Positions 28,061-37,774 of a stretch of DNA of 64,000 bases are shown here, piece after piece. Below the pieces are notes generated by a model. That model saw only the letters and a list, made by a program, of their open reading frames with translations, had not been told where the DNA came from and did not search any database. Source of the DNA: Novosphingopyxis baekryungensis DSM 16222 (GTDB lineage Bacteria; Pseudomonadota; Alphaproteobacteria; Sphingomonadales; Sphingomonadaceae); contig NZ_ATUR01000003.1 in the NCBI RefSeq assembly GCF_000420305.1, positions 124,001 through 188,000 on the forward strand, written 5' to 3'. Position 1 is the first letter of the stretch. Every line of letters begins with the position of its first letter. The position numbers and the translations under genes were made by a program.

Positions 28061-28425
28061 TCGGCGTACCCCCTACGGTCGGCTAAACATAACCGGCCAC
28101 CCCTGCCAGCACCGGCATCATAGCAGAATTTCGAGTATTGCAAGGCAACAATAACAATTACCTTTCAAAATGTGACGCACGCGCAACAGATTCCATTTCT
28201 ATGACGCAAGAAAATGGCCGGAGCCTTTTCTTTCAACCACTTGGCCTTTCATTTCACGCCACTGTCACAGCCGCGTCTTCAAACCTACTCGCGAATAGCA
28301 TCTGGCCGTCATCGACCATCCCTAGGGGTCTGCCGACGGCGATGGGGGCAGACAGGATTCGTCTACGCATCGTCTCTCGAACGGCCCTCTCAGGGCGCTA
28401 ACGTTTCGTTGCGGAGACCAAATCG
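28061..28425. other. 365-bp intergenic region between rpfF-like and beta-helix lipoprotein genes
   Basis: The longest gene-free stretch. It must hold the divergent promoters of the two flanking genes. The first ~140 bases are less GC-rich than the surroundings (for example AACAATAACAATTACC at ~28147). A short dyad GCCCT-ctc-AGGGC lies near 28384-28396, before the lipoprotein start. I see no convincing gene, RNA or named box. Confidence 0.5.
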
Positions 28426-29982
28426 ATGACCAACTCAAAATTACGGGCAATCTTGTATGTAACGGCTGCGGCTGCCGTACTGACCGGTTGCGGAGCCGAC
28501 GATGTCGCATCCCCTGGTGAAGGCAATGTGGTAATCATCACGCCGCCCTCGGCGCCGCCGCCACCACCGGCCCCTACGCCAACGCCAACGCCGACCTCGC
28601 CAACCACCGGTCCGGCAGCCTCCTGCCCCTCTGGCACCACCAGCATCGGCCTGGTCGGCCCCAATGATCAGGCGCGTGGCTGTCAGCTGCCGAACCAGAT
28701 CAGCGGCACCTATAATGTCCAGAACCTGGCCGGCGTGGTCTACGCCTTCAGCGGCCGCGTGGAAGTGGGCCGCGATGTCGGCGGTGACGGTGCTGTCAGC
28801 GGCGGCGCAGCGGCCACGTTGAATATCGAAGCTGGCGTCACGCTGTTCGCACAAAGCCAGACCAGCTTCATCGTCGTCAACCGCGGTTCACGGATGAATG
28901 CTGTCGGTGAAGCCACCAAGCCGATCATCTTCACGTCGCAGGCCAATGTCGAAGGCACGGCGACCGACAGGGATTACGGCCAGTGGGGCGGCATCCTGCT
29001 GCTCGGCCGCGGACCGATTTCCAATTGCCTCGGCACCGGTGCTACAGGCGGCAGCGCCAGCTGTCAGCAGCTTGCCGAAGGAGCTGGACCAAACGACTAT
29101 TACGGCGGCAACCAGTCGACCGATAACAGCGGCACCATTCAGTATATCCAGATCCGCTATACCGGCCGCGCGGCCAGCCCAAACAACGAACTGCAGGGCC
29201 TCACCCTGGCCGGCGTCGGATCCGGGACCATCCTGGACTATATTCAGTCGCACAATTCCGGCGATGACGGCATCGAGATCTTTGGCGGCACCGCCAATCT
29301 GCGTCACCTTATCCTGACCGGCGCCGACGATGACAGCTATGATACCGACCTTGGCTTCACCGGCACGACGCAGTTCGTGATCGGGGTGCAGAATCCTGGC
29401 TTCGGCGACCGGATGTGGGAAATCGACTCCGAAGACGGCGCGGAAGATGCCACGCCGCGTCAGGACACCACGCTGGCCAACTTCACCTTCATCCAGCAGG
29501 GCCGTGAAACCTCTTCCGCTATCACGGCGCGCGGTGGCCCGGATATCACGCTGCTGAACGGCGTGGTCAAAGGCCCCAATACCTGTCTCGATATCGATAG
29601 TGCGCAAACCGTGCAGGCAACGGGACCGGACGAGAATGGCCCGCCACGTTTCCGCTCGGTGGTGTTCGATTGCGACGGCGGTGCCTTCAACGGCGATAGC
29701 GATACCTTTGAAGCGGACTCGTTCAGCACCGCGGCCGGCACCAACAACAACGCCGATTTCACCACCTCTCTTCAGTCCGTTTTCATCAACGGTGCCAATG
29801 AGAATGGTGTCACTGCCGTGGCGAACATCCAGTCGTTCAGCCCGTTCCTGCAGCAGGTCGATTATATCGGCGCCGTCAAGGACGCGAACGATACATGGTA
29901 TCGCAGCTGGAGCTGCAATGCTTCCTATGTCGGGTTCAATTCGCCCTTTACCTGCGCGAATTCACCGCTCAGCGACCGCTAA
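28426..29982 (+). CDS. Beta-helix surface lipoprotein paired with a TonB receptor
   Basis: 518-aa predicted lipoprotein: signal peptide with lipobox LTGC (Cys near residue 22), then a Pro/Thr linker (PPPPPAPTPTPTPTSP, ~45-60) of the kind that holds a domain away from a membrane. The rest reads as a repetitive right-handed beta-helix-like fold (LNIEAGVTLFAQ, YGQWGGILLLGRGPI, NNELQGLTLAGVGSG, TANLRHLILTGADDDS), with a C-terminal WSCNASYVGFNSPFTC. I cannot name the family with certainty. It is followed by a TonB-dependent receptor gene after a hairpin, so a capture or substrate-delivery role is plausible, as for SusD-type partners. Enzymatic activity on polysaccharide is an alternative. Confidence 0.75.
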   Translation: MTNSKLRAILYVTAAAAVLTGCGADDVASPGEGNVVIITPPSAPPPPPAPTPTPTPTSPTTGPAASCPSGTTSIGLVGPNDQARGCQLPNQISGTYNVQNLAGVVYAFSGRVEVGRDVGGDGAVSGGAAATLNIEAGVTLFAQSQTSFIVVNRGSRMNAVGEATKPIIFTSQANVEGTATDRDYGQWGGILLLGRGPISNCLGTGATGGSASCQQLAEGAGPNDYYGGNQSTDNSGTIQYIQIRYTGRAASPNNELQGLTLAGVGSGTILDYIQSHNSGDDGIEIFGGTANLRHLILTGADDDSYDTDLGFTGTTQFVIGVQNPGFGDRMWEIDSEDGAEDATPRQDTTLANFTFIQQGRETSSAITARGGPDITLLNGVVKGPNTCLDIDSAQTVQATGPDENGPPRFRSVVFDCDGGAFNGDSDTFEADSFSTAAGTNNNADFTTSLQSVFINGANENGVTAVANIQSFSPFLQQVDYIGAVKDANDTWYRSWSCNASYVGFNSPFTCANSPLSDR

Positions 29983-29994
29983 GGCGCTTTCGGG

Positions 29995-30020
29995 GGTGGC
30001 GGGCCATTTGGTCCGCCGCC
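29995..30020 (+). promoter_or_regulatory. Intercistronic hairpin between lipoprotein and TonB receptor genes
   Basis: GGTGGCGGGCC (29995-30005), loop ATTT, GGTCCGCCGCC (30010-30020): eleven pairs including two G-T wobbles, followed by CTCTTTCC. It begins 13 bases past the lipoprotein stop and ends 30 bases before the receptor ATG. It could be an attenuator or an mRNA-stabilising element. Confidence 0.6.
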
Positions 30021-30050
30021 CTCTTTCCATGCAAAATACAGGACAAATCG

Positions 30051-32852
30051 ATGGTCAGAACAGCGATCATGACAGGGCTTTTGGTCTCCACCGCGCTTGG
30101 CAGTGCCGCCGCATTCGCGCAGACGTCGCCGCAAATCCTGCCGCCCGTCGGTGAAGATGTTGCCGAGCCGACCCAGACCGATGACGAGACCGGGGATCAA
30201 GACGGCACCATCGATCAGTCCGTGGACCGGGATGACGAAGGCAGCCCCGACATCAGTGCACCCGGCGCAGGCGGCCTGGGGGACGAGATTGTCGTCCAGG
30301 GCCGTTTCATCCCCAACGAGACGCGCAGCACTGCGTCCGTGATTTCCGTGCTGTCCGCCGAAGATATCGCCCGTCAGGGCGACGGCGATATCGCCAGCTC
30401 GCTGGAGCGCGTAACCGGCCTGTCGGTCGACAATGGCGGCTTCGTCTATGTCCGCGGTCTGGGCGATCGCTATTCACAGGCCCTGCTCAACGGCACACCC
30501 CTGCCCTCTCCCGAGCCGCTCAAGCGCGTCGTTCCGCTGGACCTGTTCCCGACGAGCGTTCTGGCCAGCGCAACGGTGCAGAAAAGCTATTCGGTCAACT
30601 ATCCCGGAGAATTTGGCGGCGGCGTCATCAACCTGACCTCCGCAGCCCTGCCGAAAGAGAATTTCCTGACCGCCGGTCTGGGCATCGGCATCAACACGGA
30701 AACCACCGGCAAGCTTGGCTATACCTATTATGGCAGCGCGTCCGACTGGACCGGTTTTGACGATGGCACGCGCGACATTCCCGATATCCTGAAGTCCGCG
30801 CTCAACAGCGGTTCGCGAATCCAGAGCGGCTCCACCTTCACCAATGAAGATCTGCAGGATATCGGCACCAGCCTGGTCAACGCAGAAACATCGCTGTTGC
30901 AGCGCAATTTCGATATCCCGCCGATCTGGAGCGCCAGTCTGAGCGGTGGCTATACCGTGCCGATCGGCGCGGCCGATCTCGGGATCATCGCCAATGCCAG
31001 CTATTCGAACAGTTTCAACACGCGCGATTCGATCCAGCAGGATGGTTTCAGCAGCCCGTCCAGCTCCGTTCTTGTCGAGGATGGCCGGCTTGTCCGCACC
31101 GATCACAACATCGTCGTCAGCGGCCTGTATGGCATGGGTCTCGATCTGGACGAGCACAAGATCCGCTGGACCAATGTCTATATTCGCGACACCCTGAAAC
31201 AAGGCGGGCTCTACGCCGTCGACAATCTGGATATCGCCGGCGGTATCGATCCCACGAACCGGGCCGGCATTCTGCGTCAGCAGACGATGTGGATCGAACG
31301 CCAGCTTATCGACACCGTGCTCAGCGGCGAGTTCCGCTTCGGCGCGTTCGACGTGAATCTGCGCGGAAACTATGCCAATTCGCAGCGCGAGGCCCCGTAT
31401 CAGCGCGAATTCAACTATGTCTATAATGACCGGATTGGCGACTATCAGAACAATCTGCAGGAGAATGGATCGGGCGCCAGCATCGCTTTTTCGGACCTGA
31501 ACGAGGACGTCTGGAGCGGCGCGGTCGATGTGGCTTATGCCCTGCCCACGGCGCGCGATTTCGTCCTGTCCGCCGGCTACGCCTATAACAGCCAGAACCG
31601 CGATGCCACTCGCCGGGATTTTGCTTTCCTGCCGCTCGGCTCATCGCTGCCCCAGCCGGTTCCGCAGCAGCGCCCGGACTTTCTACTGTCGGACCTGAAC
31701 ATCCGCGGTTTCTATACCCCGCTCGTTCCCGGCGACGGCATCGTCTTCACCGAAGCGCTCACCACCGCCGGGTCGCAAGCTTATGAGGCCGATCTTGAGG
31801 TGCATGCAGGCTATGTTCGCGCCGAGGCGGAGATCCTGCCTTTCGTCACCATGGAAGGCGGCGTCCGTTACGAAACGGCCAGACAGCAGGTAACCGCGCT
31901 CGACATTTTCAACGAAGGCAATCTGGACCAGACGGCGCCGCTGAAAAATGACTATTTCCTGCCCGCCGCCACGGTGACCTGGAATTTCGCCGAGGATATG
32001 CAGCTGCGCGCCAACGCGTCCAAGACGATTGCCCGCCCGCAGTTCCGCGAGCTGGCCCGTCCGCAGTTCATCGATCCGGACACCGGCCGTATCTTCAGCG
32101 GCAACCCCTTTCTGGTCGACAGCGAACTGTTCAATGCCGAGGCGCGCTACGAATGGTATTTCGACCGGGATCAGCGGTTCAGCCTGGCCGGTTTCTACAA
32201 GCGGATCGACAATCCGATCGAGCCGGTATCCGATCTGCCGGCCGGCCAGACGGGCTTGCGCACCACCTTTGCCAATGCCCCCAAGGCGGAGCTTTATGGC
32301 GGCGAAGTGGAAATCGTGAAATATTTCGATCTCTTCGATCTGGGGTCCTTCTTCGAGACCAAGCGCATTTTCACCAGTGCCAATTATACCTACACCCTCT
32401 CCAATCTGCAGGTGAAGGACGGCGACCAGACCATATTGTTCGATACCCGCGGCCTGCGCCCGGCATCCGAAGTGTTCTTCGATGGCACCGCGCTCACCGG
32501 CCAGTCGAAGCATATCGCGAACCTGCAGATCGGTTTCGAGGATACGGATCGGCTGCAGCAGATCACCATGTTGCTGCGCTATGCCAGCGACCGGGTGACC
32601 ACCCGCTCCATCGCCGGCGGCAATCGGCAGCCCGATGTGATCGAGCAGCCCGGCCTGCAGCTGGACATCGTGGCGCGGGAGGAGCTGACCATCTCCGGCC
32701 AGCCCTTCGAGATGAAGTTCGAGGCCCGCAACATCACCGGCACACGCTTTCGCGAATATCAGCCCGCGTCCGGGGACAACGGGATCGAGATTATCCGCCA
32801 GCAATATGACCGTGGCACCACGCTGGCGCTAAGCGTCGCCGCGCGTTTCTGA
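30051..32852 (+). CDS. TonB-dependent receptor
   Basis: 933-aa outer-membrane receptor. The ATG at 30051 has AGGA eight bases upstream and begins a clean signal peptide (MVRTAIMTGLLVSTALGSAA ... FAQ); the longer open frame from 29895 runs through the lipoprotein coding region and is spurious. An acidic spacer rich in Asp/Glu (~35-75) precedes the TonB-box-like DEIVVQGRF and the plug, which contains VYVRGLGDRYSQALLNG. The barrel ends LALSVAARF with terminal phenylalanine. It belongs to the RGLGDRYS-type receptors whose substrates are mostly unknown. Pairing with the beta-helix lipoprotein suggests joint uptake of one ligand. Confidence 0.92.
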   Translation: MVRTAIMTGLLVSTALGSAAAFAQTSPQILPPVGEDVAEPTQTDDETGDQDGTIDQSVDRDDEGSPDISAPGAGGLGDEIVVQGRFIPNETRSTASVISVLSAEDIARQGDGDIASSLERVTGLSVDNGGFVYVRGLGDRYSQALLNGTPLPSPEPLKRVVPLDLFPTSVLASATVQKSYSVNYPGEFGGGVINLTSAALPKENFLTAGLGIGINTETTGKLGYTYYGSASDWTGFDDGTRDIPDILKSALNSGSRIQSGSTFTNEDLQDIGTSLVNAETSLLQRNFDIPPIWSASLSGGYTVPIGAADLGIIANASYSNSFNTRDSIQQDGFSSPSSSVLVEDGRLVRTDHNIVVSGLYGMGLDLDEHKIRWTNVYIRDTLKQGGLYAVDNLDIAGGIDPTNRAGILRQQTMWIERQLIDTVLSGEFRFGAFDVNLRGNYANSQREAPYQREFNYVYNDRIGDYQNNLQENGSGASIAFSDLNEDVWSGAVDVAYALPTARDFVLSAGYAYNSQNRDATRRDFAFLPLGSSLPQPVPQQRPDFLLSDLNIRGFYTPLVPGDGIVFTEALTTAGSQAYEADLEVHAGYVRAEAEILPFVTMEGGVRYETARQQVTALDIFNEGNLDQTAPLKNDYFLPAATVTWNFAEDMQLRANASKTIARPQFRELARPQFIDPDTGRIFSGNPFLVDSELFNAEARYEWYFDRDQRFSLAGFYKRIDNPIEPVSDLPAGQTGLRTTFANAPKAELYGGEVEIVKYFDLFDLGSFFETKRIFTSANYTYTLSNLQVKDGDQTILFDTRGLRPASEVFFDGTALTGQSKHIANLQIGFEDTDRLQQITMLLRYASDRVTTRSIAGGNRQPDVIEQPGLQLDIVAREELTISGQPFEMKFEARNITGTRFREYQPASGDNGIEIIRQQYDRGTTLALSVAARF

Positions 32853-32873
32853 CACACCCTAACCGATGACCGT

Positions 32874-32912
32874 GAAAAAACGCCTTCCCCATAACGGGAA
32901 GGCGTTTTGCAT
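32874..32912 (+). terminator. Rho-independent terminator after the TonB receptor
   Basis: AAAACGCCTTCCC (32877-32889), loop, GGGAAGGCGTTTT (32896-32908): a 13-bp perfect stem flanked by A and T runs, 25 bases past the receptor stop. Confidence 0.85.
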
Positions 32913-33070
32913 TTGGCGGACCAGGCTTCGGGCAACCGTCCTGATGACACAGACCCGCCTTGCGCTTGTCGCTTGACTGTAACATCCGCCGCATAGCAAG
33001 GTCCTCTAAGGACCGGGGGCATGCGCCTCCTGCCGTAAACCTATGCGGCTCGCTTGGGTGGGGAACATTT

Positions 33071-33937
33071 TTGCGCAGCTTATTCGAGACCGGTTTCCGT
33101 ACCGACCGCCTGCGATCCGTGCCGCGCCCGACCCCGTTCGCGCTGCTGTTCACCATCGCCTTGCTGGCGCTGCTCGTGCAGATGGCGCGGCTGGGCTGGA
33201 CCATTGTAACGCCGGTTTCTCCGGTGGGCGATTGGCGACCGGCCAGCGCGGTCGTCCTGCCCTTCGCCACCCGCCAGGCACTGTTTACCAGCTTCGATCC
33301 GTTCTCACGCAATGCCCCGGCCAGCGACGGCGCGGCGGTCATCACCTCGCTGCAGATCGAACTGTTCGGCACGCTGACCAACGGCAGTTCCGGCCTCGGA
33401 TCGGCGATTATTGCCGGCAGCGACGGCGTTCAGAACAGTTTTGCCGTAGGCGAAGAAATCCAGCCCGGCGTCACCCTGACCGGTGTCGCTTTCGATCATG
33501 TGACCATCAGCCGCGCAGGCAATGAGGAGCGGATCTATCTCGACCAGTCCGTTCCGGCCGATGTGGTTGGCGCCGCGCCAGCCGCGCCCGGCAGCAACGC
33601 AGGAAGCGCGGCCCCCGCCGTTTCGGGCGCCACCGTGTCCGGCGCGGGCAACCCGGCGCGCACCGTGGACAATATCAAGCGTTTCGTGTCCTTCAATCCG
33701 CGGGTGGTGGGCGGCAAGATCACCGGCGTGGTGGCCGCGCCGGGCAGCGATGCGGCCGGTTATCGCGCCATGGGTTTTCTGCCGGGCGACATTATCACGT
33801 CGGTCAACGGCCGCAGGATCGCATCCGCATCCGATGCCGCCTTCGTACAACAACAGATCAAGCCCGGTGCCCGGCTGTCGCTCATGGTTGAGCGCGGTGC
33901 CGACACCGTCCCCCTTGCCATCAATCTGGAGCAGTAA
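33071..33937 (+). CDS. gspC: Type II secretion protein GspC
   Basis: Inner-membrane clamp protein of the type II secretion system, linking the inner-membrane platform to the GspD secretin. 288 aa from the TTG at 33071, which has GGGGA seven bases upstream; no in-frame ATG fits. One TM segment near the N-terminus (FALLFTIALLALLVQMA), an HR domain (LQIELFGTLTN ... GVQNSFAVGEEIQPGV), an Ala/Gly/Pro linker and a C-terminal PDZ domain (PGSDAAGYRAMGFLPGDIIT). It is the first gene of a thirteen-gene operon in which nearly all neighbours overlap or abut. Confidence 0.88.
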   Translation: MRSLFETGFRTDRLRSVPRPTPFALLFTIALLALLVQMARLGWTIVTPVSPVGDWRPASAVVLPFATRQALFTSFDPFSRNAPASDGAAVITSLQIELFGTLTNGSSGLGSAIIAGSDGVQNSFAVGEEIQPGVTLTGVAFDHVTISRAGNEERIYLDQSVPADVVGAAPAAPGSNAGSAAPAVSGATVSGAGNPARTVDNIKRFVSFNPRVVGGKITGVVAAPGSDAAGYRAMGFLPGDIITSVNGRRIASASDAAFVQQQIKPGARLSLMVERGADTVPLAINLEQ

Positions 33938-36172
33938 TTGCTACGCAAGTTTTCCCTGGTTGCCGCCGCCTTCATGATGGTCGTCGCCGAGCCTGTCTCG
34001 GCGCAATATGTGATGAATGTGCGCGATGCCGATATCCGCGCCTTCGTGCAGGAAGCCGCGCGCGTGACGGGGCGCACCTTCATCGTCGACAGCAGGGTGC
34101 AGGGCACGGTGTCCGTGGTAACCGAACGCCCGCTCAGCCGATCTGAATATTTCGAGATCTTCCTGTCCACCCTGCGGGCCAACGGGCTGGTGGCCGTGCC
34201 GACCAGCGGGGGCGCGTATCGCGTGCAGCAGGCCGATGGCGCGGCCACGCAGCCCAGCCGCATCGGCAGCCGGGCGCGCTCGGCGAGCGAGTTTGTGACC
34301 GAAGTCTTCCGTCTGCGCTCGATCGACGCGACGCAGGCCGTCGAATCGCTCCGTCCGCTGGTCAGCCGCGAGGGATCGCTCACCGCCAACCGCAGCGCCA
34401 ACAGCCTGATCGTGGCCGATTATGCCGACAATATCCGGCGGATGCGCCAGCTGATCGGTCAGATCGACCGGGACAACAGCGCCACCCGGATCGTCAATCT
34501 TCGCAACGCCGATGCAAGCGAGATCGCGCAGTCGCTGCAGGCCCTGGCCACGCAGGGCGTGGCAGGCGAAGGCGCGGTGGCCCCTGTGTCGGTCGTGCCC
34601 TTCCCCACCAGCAATTCGATTGCGCTTCGCGGCGATGCAGCCTCCGTGGCCGAATTCGTCAAGATTGCCAGCGATCTGGACCAGCGCTCACGCAGCACGA
34701 GCGAGGTGAAGATCTACCGACTGGATTATGCCGATGCCGAAACGCTGCTGCCCGTGCTGCAGCAACTGGTCGGGCAACAGCAATCCCAGACGGTGACCGC
34801 GCCCAGCGCCGATATTCCGGCCATCGCGCGCAATGTGACGCAGGGTTCCCCCACCGTATCGTCCGGCAATGCAGCGGCGGTCAGCACCGTGACGACCAGT
34901 AGCGGAGGCGCTGGCGGCATCGCCGGTCGCCGCCCAGCCATCATTACGCGCTATGCCGGCACCAATGCCATTATCGTGGCCGCCGATCCGGACACGCAGC
35001 GCACGCTGGGCGAGGTGATCCGCCAGCTCGATATCCGCCAGAACCAGATCCAGGTCGAGGCGATCATCGTCGAGATATCGGATTCGCTGGCCAAGGAGTT
35101 GGGGGTCCAGTTCCTGTTCGGTGACAATAATGTCGGCTATGGCGTTTCCAATTTCAGCAACATCCAGCCGAACATCCTGGATGTCGCCGGGGGTATTCTC
35201 GCGAACGAGCTGGATCAGACCACCACAGTGGTAAATGGCACCACCGTCACCACCTCCACCAACAGTTCCACCGGGGATTTGCTGCGCAACAATGCCGCGC
35301 AGGCGGTGCTTGGTGCGCGCGGCGGCTTCCTTGGCCTGGGCATCCCGCTTGGCGGCGGCGGCATTCTGGGCGCGCTGATCAACGCGGTGCGCGCCGACAC
35401 CGAATCCAACGTGCTGTCCACGCCGTCGCTTACCGTGAACGACGGGCTAGAAGGCTCGATCCTGTTCGGTCAGGAAATTCCCGTCTCGACGGGTGAGGCG
35501 CTGTCGAACAATTTCGACAATGCCTTCCGCACGATCCAGCGGCAGAATGTCGGCATCGAGCTGATTGTGACGCCGCAAATCAATGCCGGTGATGAAATTC
35601 GGCTCGATCTCAACCAGGAAGTCAGCTCGATCGCCGGGCCGGTGTCCGATGATTTCAACGAACTCATCATCAACAAACGCGAGATCAAGACCACGGTCAC
35701 CGTGGGCAATGGCGAGATCGCCGTGCTCGGCGGATTGCTCGACGACAATGAACGGCGAACGATCCAGAAAATCCCTCTGCTCGGGGATATTCCGATCATC
35801 GGCGAGCTGTTCAAATCCCGCGCGCGCAGCCGTGTGAAGACCAATCTGCTCGTCTTCATCCGCCCGACCATCCTGCGCAGCCGTGCGGATCAGGCGCGCC
35901 TGACGGCACAGCGATATGGCTATATTCGCAACCAGCAGCTGCTCCGCCGTCCCGGTGAGGAGCCGACACTGGACCAGCTTGTGCGCGATTATCTGGACAC
36001 CGTGCCGCCCGGCGGTCCCTATGTCTATCAGAGCGGAGACGTGCTGATCGGCGCCACCGGCGACGTACTGCCGCCGCCGGCCGAAGGCACCGTGGTCGTG
36101 CCAGTGGCCGTGCCCGCCAGCGACGTCGACGGTGGCGAGCTGCCACCGGTCTATGACGCGACACCGCAGTGA
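33938..36172 (+). CDS. gspD: Type II secretion secretin GspD
   Basis: 744-aa outer-membrane secretin forming the T2SS exit pore. Signal peptide (MLRKFSLVAAAFMMVVAEPVSAQ), then N0-N3 domains (DADIRAFVQEAARVTGRTF, VTEVFRLRSIDATQAVESL, TRIVNLRNADASEIAQSL) and the secretin core with IQVEAIIVEISDSLAKELG and the LSTPSLTVNDG and VPLLGDIP-type (IPLLGDIPIIGELF) signatures near the C-terminus. The start is a TTG that immediately follows the gspC stop, with GGAG just upstream. No pilotin gene (gspS) is seen nearby. Confidence 0.94.
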   Translation: MLRKFSLVAAAFMMVVAEPVSAQYVMNVRDADIRAFVQEAARVTGRTFIVDSRVQGTVSVVTERPLSRSEYFEIFLSTLRANGLVAVPTSGGAYRVQQADGAATQPSRIGSRARSASEFVTEVFRLRSIDATQAVESLRPLVSREGSLTANRSANSLIVADYADNIRRMRQLIGQIDRDNSATRIVNLRNADASEIAQSLQALATQGVAGEGAVAPVSVVPFPTSNSIALRGDAASVAEFVKIASDLDQRSRSTSEVKIYRLDYADAETLLPVLQQLVGQQQSQTVTAPSADIPAIARNVTQGSPTVSSGNAAAVSTVTTSSGGAGGIAGRRPAIITRYAGTNAIIVAADPDTQRTLGEVIRQLDIRQNQIQVEAIIVEISDSLAKELGVQFLFGDNNVGYGVSNFSNIQPNILDVAGGILANELDQTTTVVNGTTVTTSTNSSTGDLLRNNAAQAVLGARGGFLGLGIPLGGGGILGALINAVRADTESNVLSTPSLTVNDGLEGSILFGQEIPVSTGEALSNNFDNAFRTIQRQNVGIELIVTPQINAGDEIRLDLNQEVSSIAGPVSDDFNELIINKREIKTTVTVGNGEIAVLGGLLDDNERRTIQKIPLLGDIPIIGELFKSRARSRVKTNLLVFIRPTILRSRADQARLTAQRYGYIRNQQLLRRPGEEPTLDQLVRDYLDTVPPGGPYVYQSGDVLIGATGDVLPPPAEGTVVVPVAVPASDVDGGELPPVYDATPQ

Positions 36173-36178
36173 GGATGG

Positions 36179-37774
36179 TTGCATGAGGACGGGACTGTGA
36201 AGATCGGGCGCGGAAAAGCTTCGCAAGCCGAACCTGCGCCGAGCGTTCTGGCGGCCGCGGATATCCCGGAGACGGCGTTTGCCGCGCCGCCCAGTGGCGG
36301 CACCGGTGCGCCGCTGTTGGATATTCCCTACGGGTTCGCCCGCGAACATGGCGTCGTGCTCCTGAAACAGGAAGACAAGCGCCTCTCCGTTGCGCTCCGC
36401 GAGGGCGCGGACCCCATGATCCTGCTGGAAGTGCGCCGCCATCTGGCGATGCCGTTCGATGTCGATTTTGTGGATGTGCCAACCTTCGACAAGCATTTGA
36501 GCAATCATTACGCGATGGACGGCAGCGCCGCAGAAATGGCTGGCGCGCTCGATATCGGATCGGATGGGATCAGCGATCTGCCGACGGCCGACGATCTGCT
36601 CGACAGCGCTGACGATGCGCCAGCAATCCGCCTGATCAACGGCATTATTGCAGAGGCTGCGCGCCAGGGTGTGTCCGATATTCATATCGAACCCTATGAG
36701 ACCGGGCTGGTGGTGCGCATGCGCGTGGACGGCATGCTGCAGGAAAAGCTGCGCATGCCGCCGCATGTCGCGCCCGTGGTGGTCAGCCGTATCAAGGTGA
36801 TGGCCCGGCTCGATATTGCCGAGCGGCGCATTCCGCAGGATGGCCGAATCGGACTTACGCTCGGCGGAAAGCTGCTCGACGTGCGCGTCTCCACCCTGCC
36901 CAGCCGCGCTGGCGAGCGAGTGGTGCTGCGTATTCTCGACAAGGAAAATGCCGGGATCGATCTCGACCTGCTCGGCATGTCGGACACCGCCGAAGTGATC
37001 CTGCGTGAGGCGCTGGCCGAGCCCAATGGCATCATCCTCGTCACCGGCCCCACCGGCTCGGGCAAGACGACGACGCTCTACGCCAGCTTGCGCCAGCTGA
37101 ACGACGGCAGCCGCAATATCCTGACGGTCGAGGATCCGGTAGAATATGCCGTGGATGGGGTCGGCCAGACGCAGGTCAACCCCAAGGTCGGCATGAGCTT
37201 TGCCGCGGGTCTGCGCGCCATTCTGCGGCAGGACCCGGACGTGGTGATGATCGGCGAAATACGCGACCGAGAGACCGCAGACATTGCCGTGCAGGCTTCG
37301 CTCACCGGGCATCTCGTGCTTTCCACGGTGCACACCAATGACGCGATCGGCGCGATCACGCGGATGCGGGATATGAAGGTGGAGCCGTTCCTGCTCGCCT
37401 CCACCCTGCGCGCCGTGCTCGCCCAGCGGCTGGTGCGGCGGCTGTGCCCGGAATGCCGCAAGCCGGTAGAGGCCAGCGGCAGCGTCGCCTCGCTGCTCGG
37501 CATCGACAGCGGCACCATCGTCTATGAGCCGGTTGGCTGTCCGTCGTGCAACAATACGGGCTATGCCGGACGTATCGGCGTGTTCGAGGCGGTGCGGATC
37601 GACGAGACGATCCGCCGCCTGATCAACGACAATGGAGATGAGGCGATCATTGCGCGGCACGCCTTCCTGAAACAGCCCAATCTGTCGAGCGCCGCGCGCA
37701 AACTGGTCGCCAGCGGGCAGACCACGCCGGAAGAAGCCATCCGCATTTCCCGCCGCGAGGATGTGGATGCCTGA
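36179..37774 (+). CDS. gspE: Type II secretion ATPase GspE
   Basis: 531-aa cytosolic hexameric ATPase that drives the pseudopilus. Walker A GPTGSGKTTTLY (~286-297), Asp box VEDPVEYAVDGVGQ, Walker B-like DVVMIGEIRDRETADIA, His box LVLSTVHTNDA and the tetracysteine zinc site CPEC ... CPSC (~427-466). The start is unsettled: TTG at 36179 (six bases after gspD) or GTG at 36197; both have purine-rich leaders. It overlaps the 5' end of gspF. Confidence 0.94.
   Translation: MHEDGTVKIGRGKASQAEPAPSVLAAADIPETAFAAPPSGGTGAPLLDIPYGFAREHGVVLLKQEDKRLSVALREGADPMILLEVRRHLAMPFDVDFVDVPTFDKHLSNHYAMDGSAAEMAGALDIGSDGISDLPTADDLLDSADDAPAIRLINGIIAEAARQGVSDIHIEPYETGLVVRMRVDGMLQEKLRMPPHVAPVVVSRIKVMARLDIAERRIPQDGRIGLTLGGKLLDVRVSTLPSRAGERVVLRILDKENAGIDLDLLGMSDTAEVILREALAEPNGIILVTGPTGSGKTTTLYASLRQLNDGSRNILTVEDPVEYAVDGVGQTQVNPKVGMSFAAGLRAILRQDPDVVMIGEIRDRETADIAVQASLTGHLVLSTVHTNDAIGAITRMRDMKVEPFLLASTLRAVLAQRLVRRLCPECRKPVEASGSVASLLGIDSGTIVYEPVGCPSCNNTGYAGRIGVFEAVRIDETIRRLINDNGDEAIIARHAFLKQPNLSSAARKLVASGQTTPEEAIRISRREDVDA

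Noticed and set aside
28240-28285. Possible Pho box (CTTTCAT ... CTGTCAC) upstream of the beta-helix lipoprotein
   Set aside because: The half-site spacing is 16 bases, not the 11-base period of Pho boxes.
35447-37660. Very long minus-strand frame opposite gspD/gspE
   Set aside because: Shadow frame; the plus-strand T2SS genes are unambiguous.
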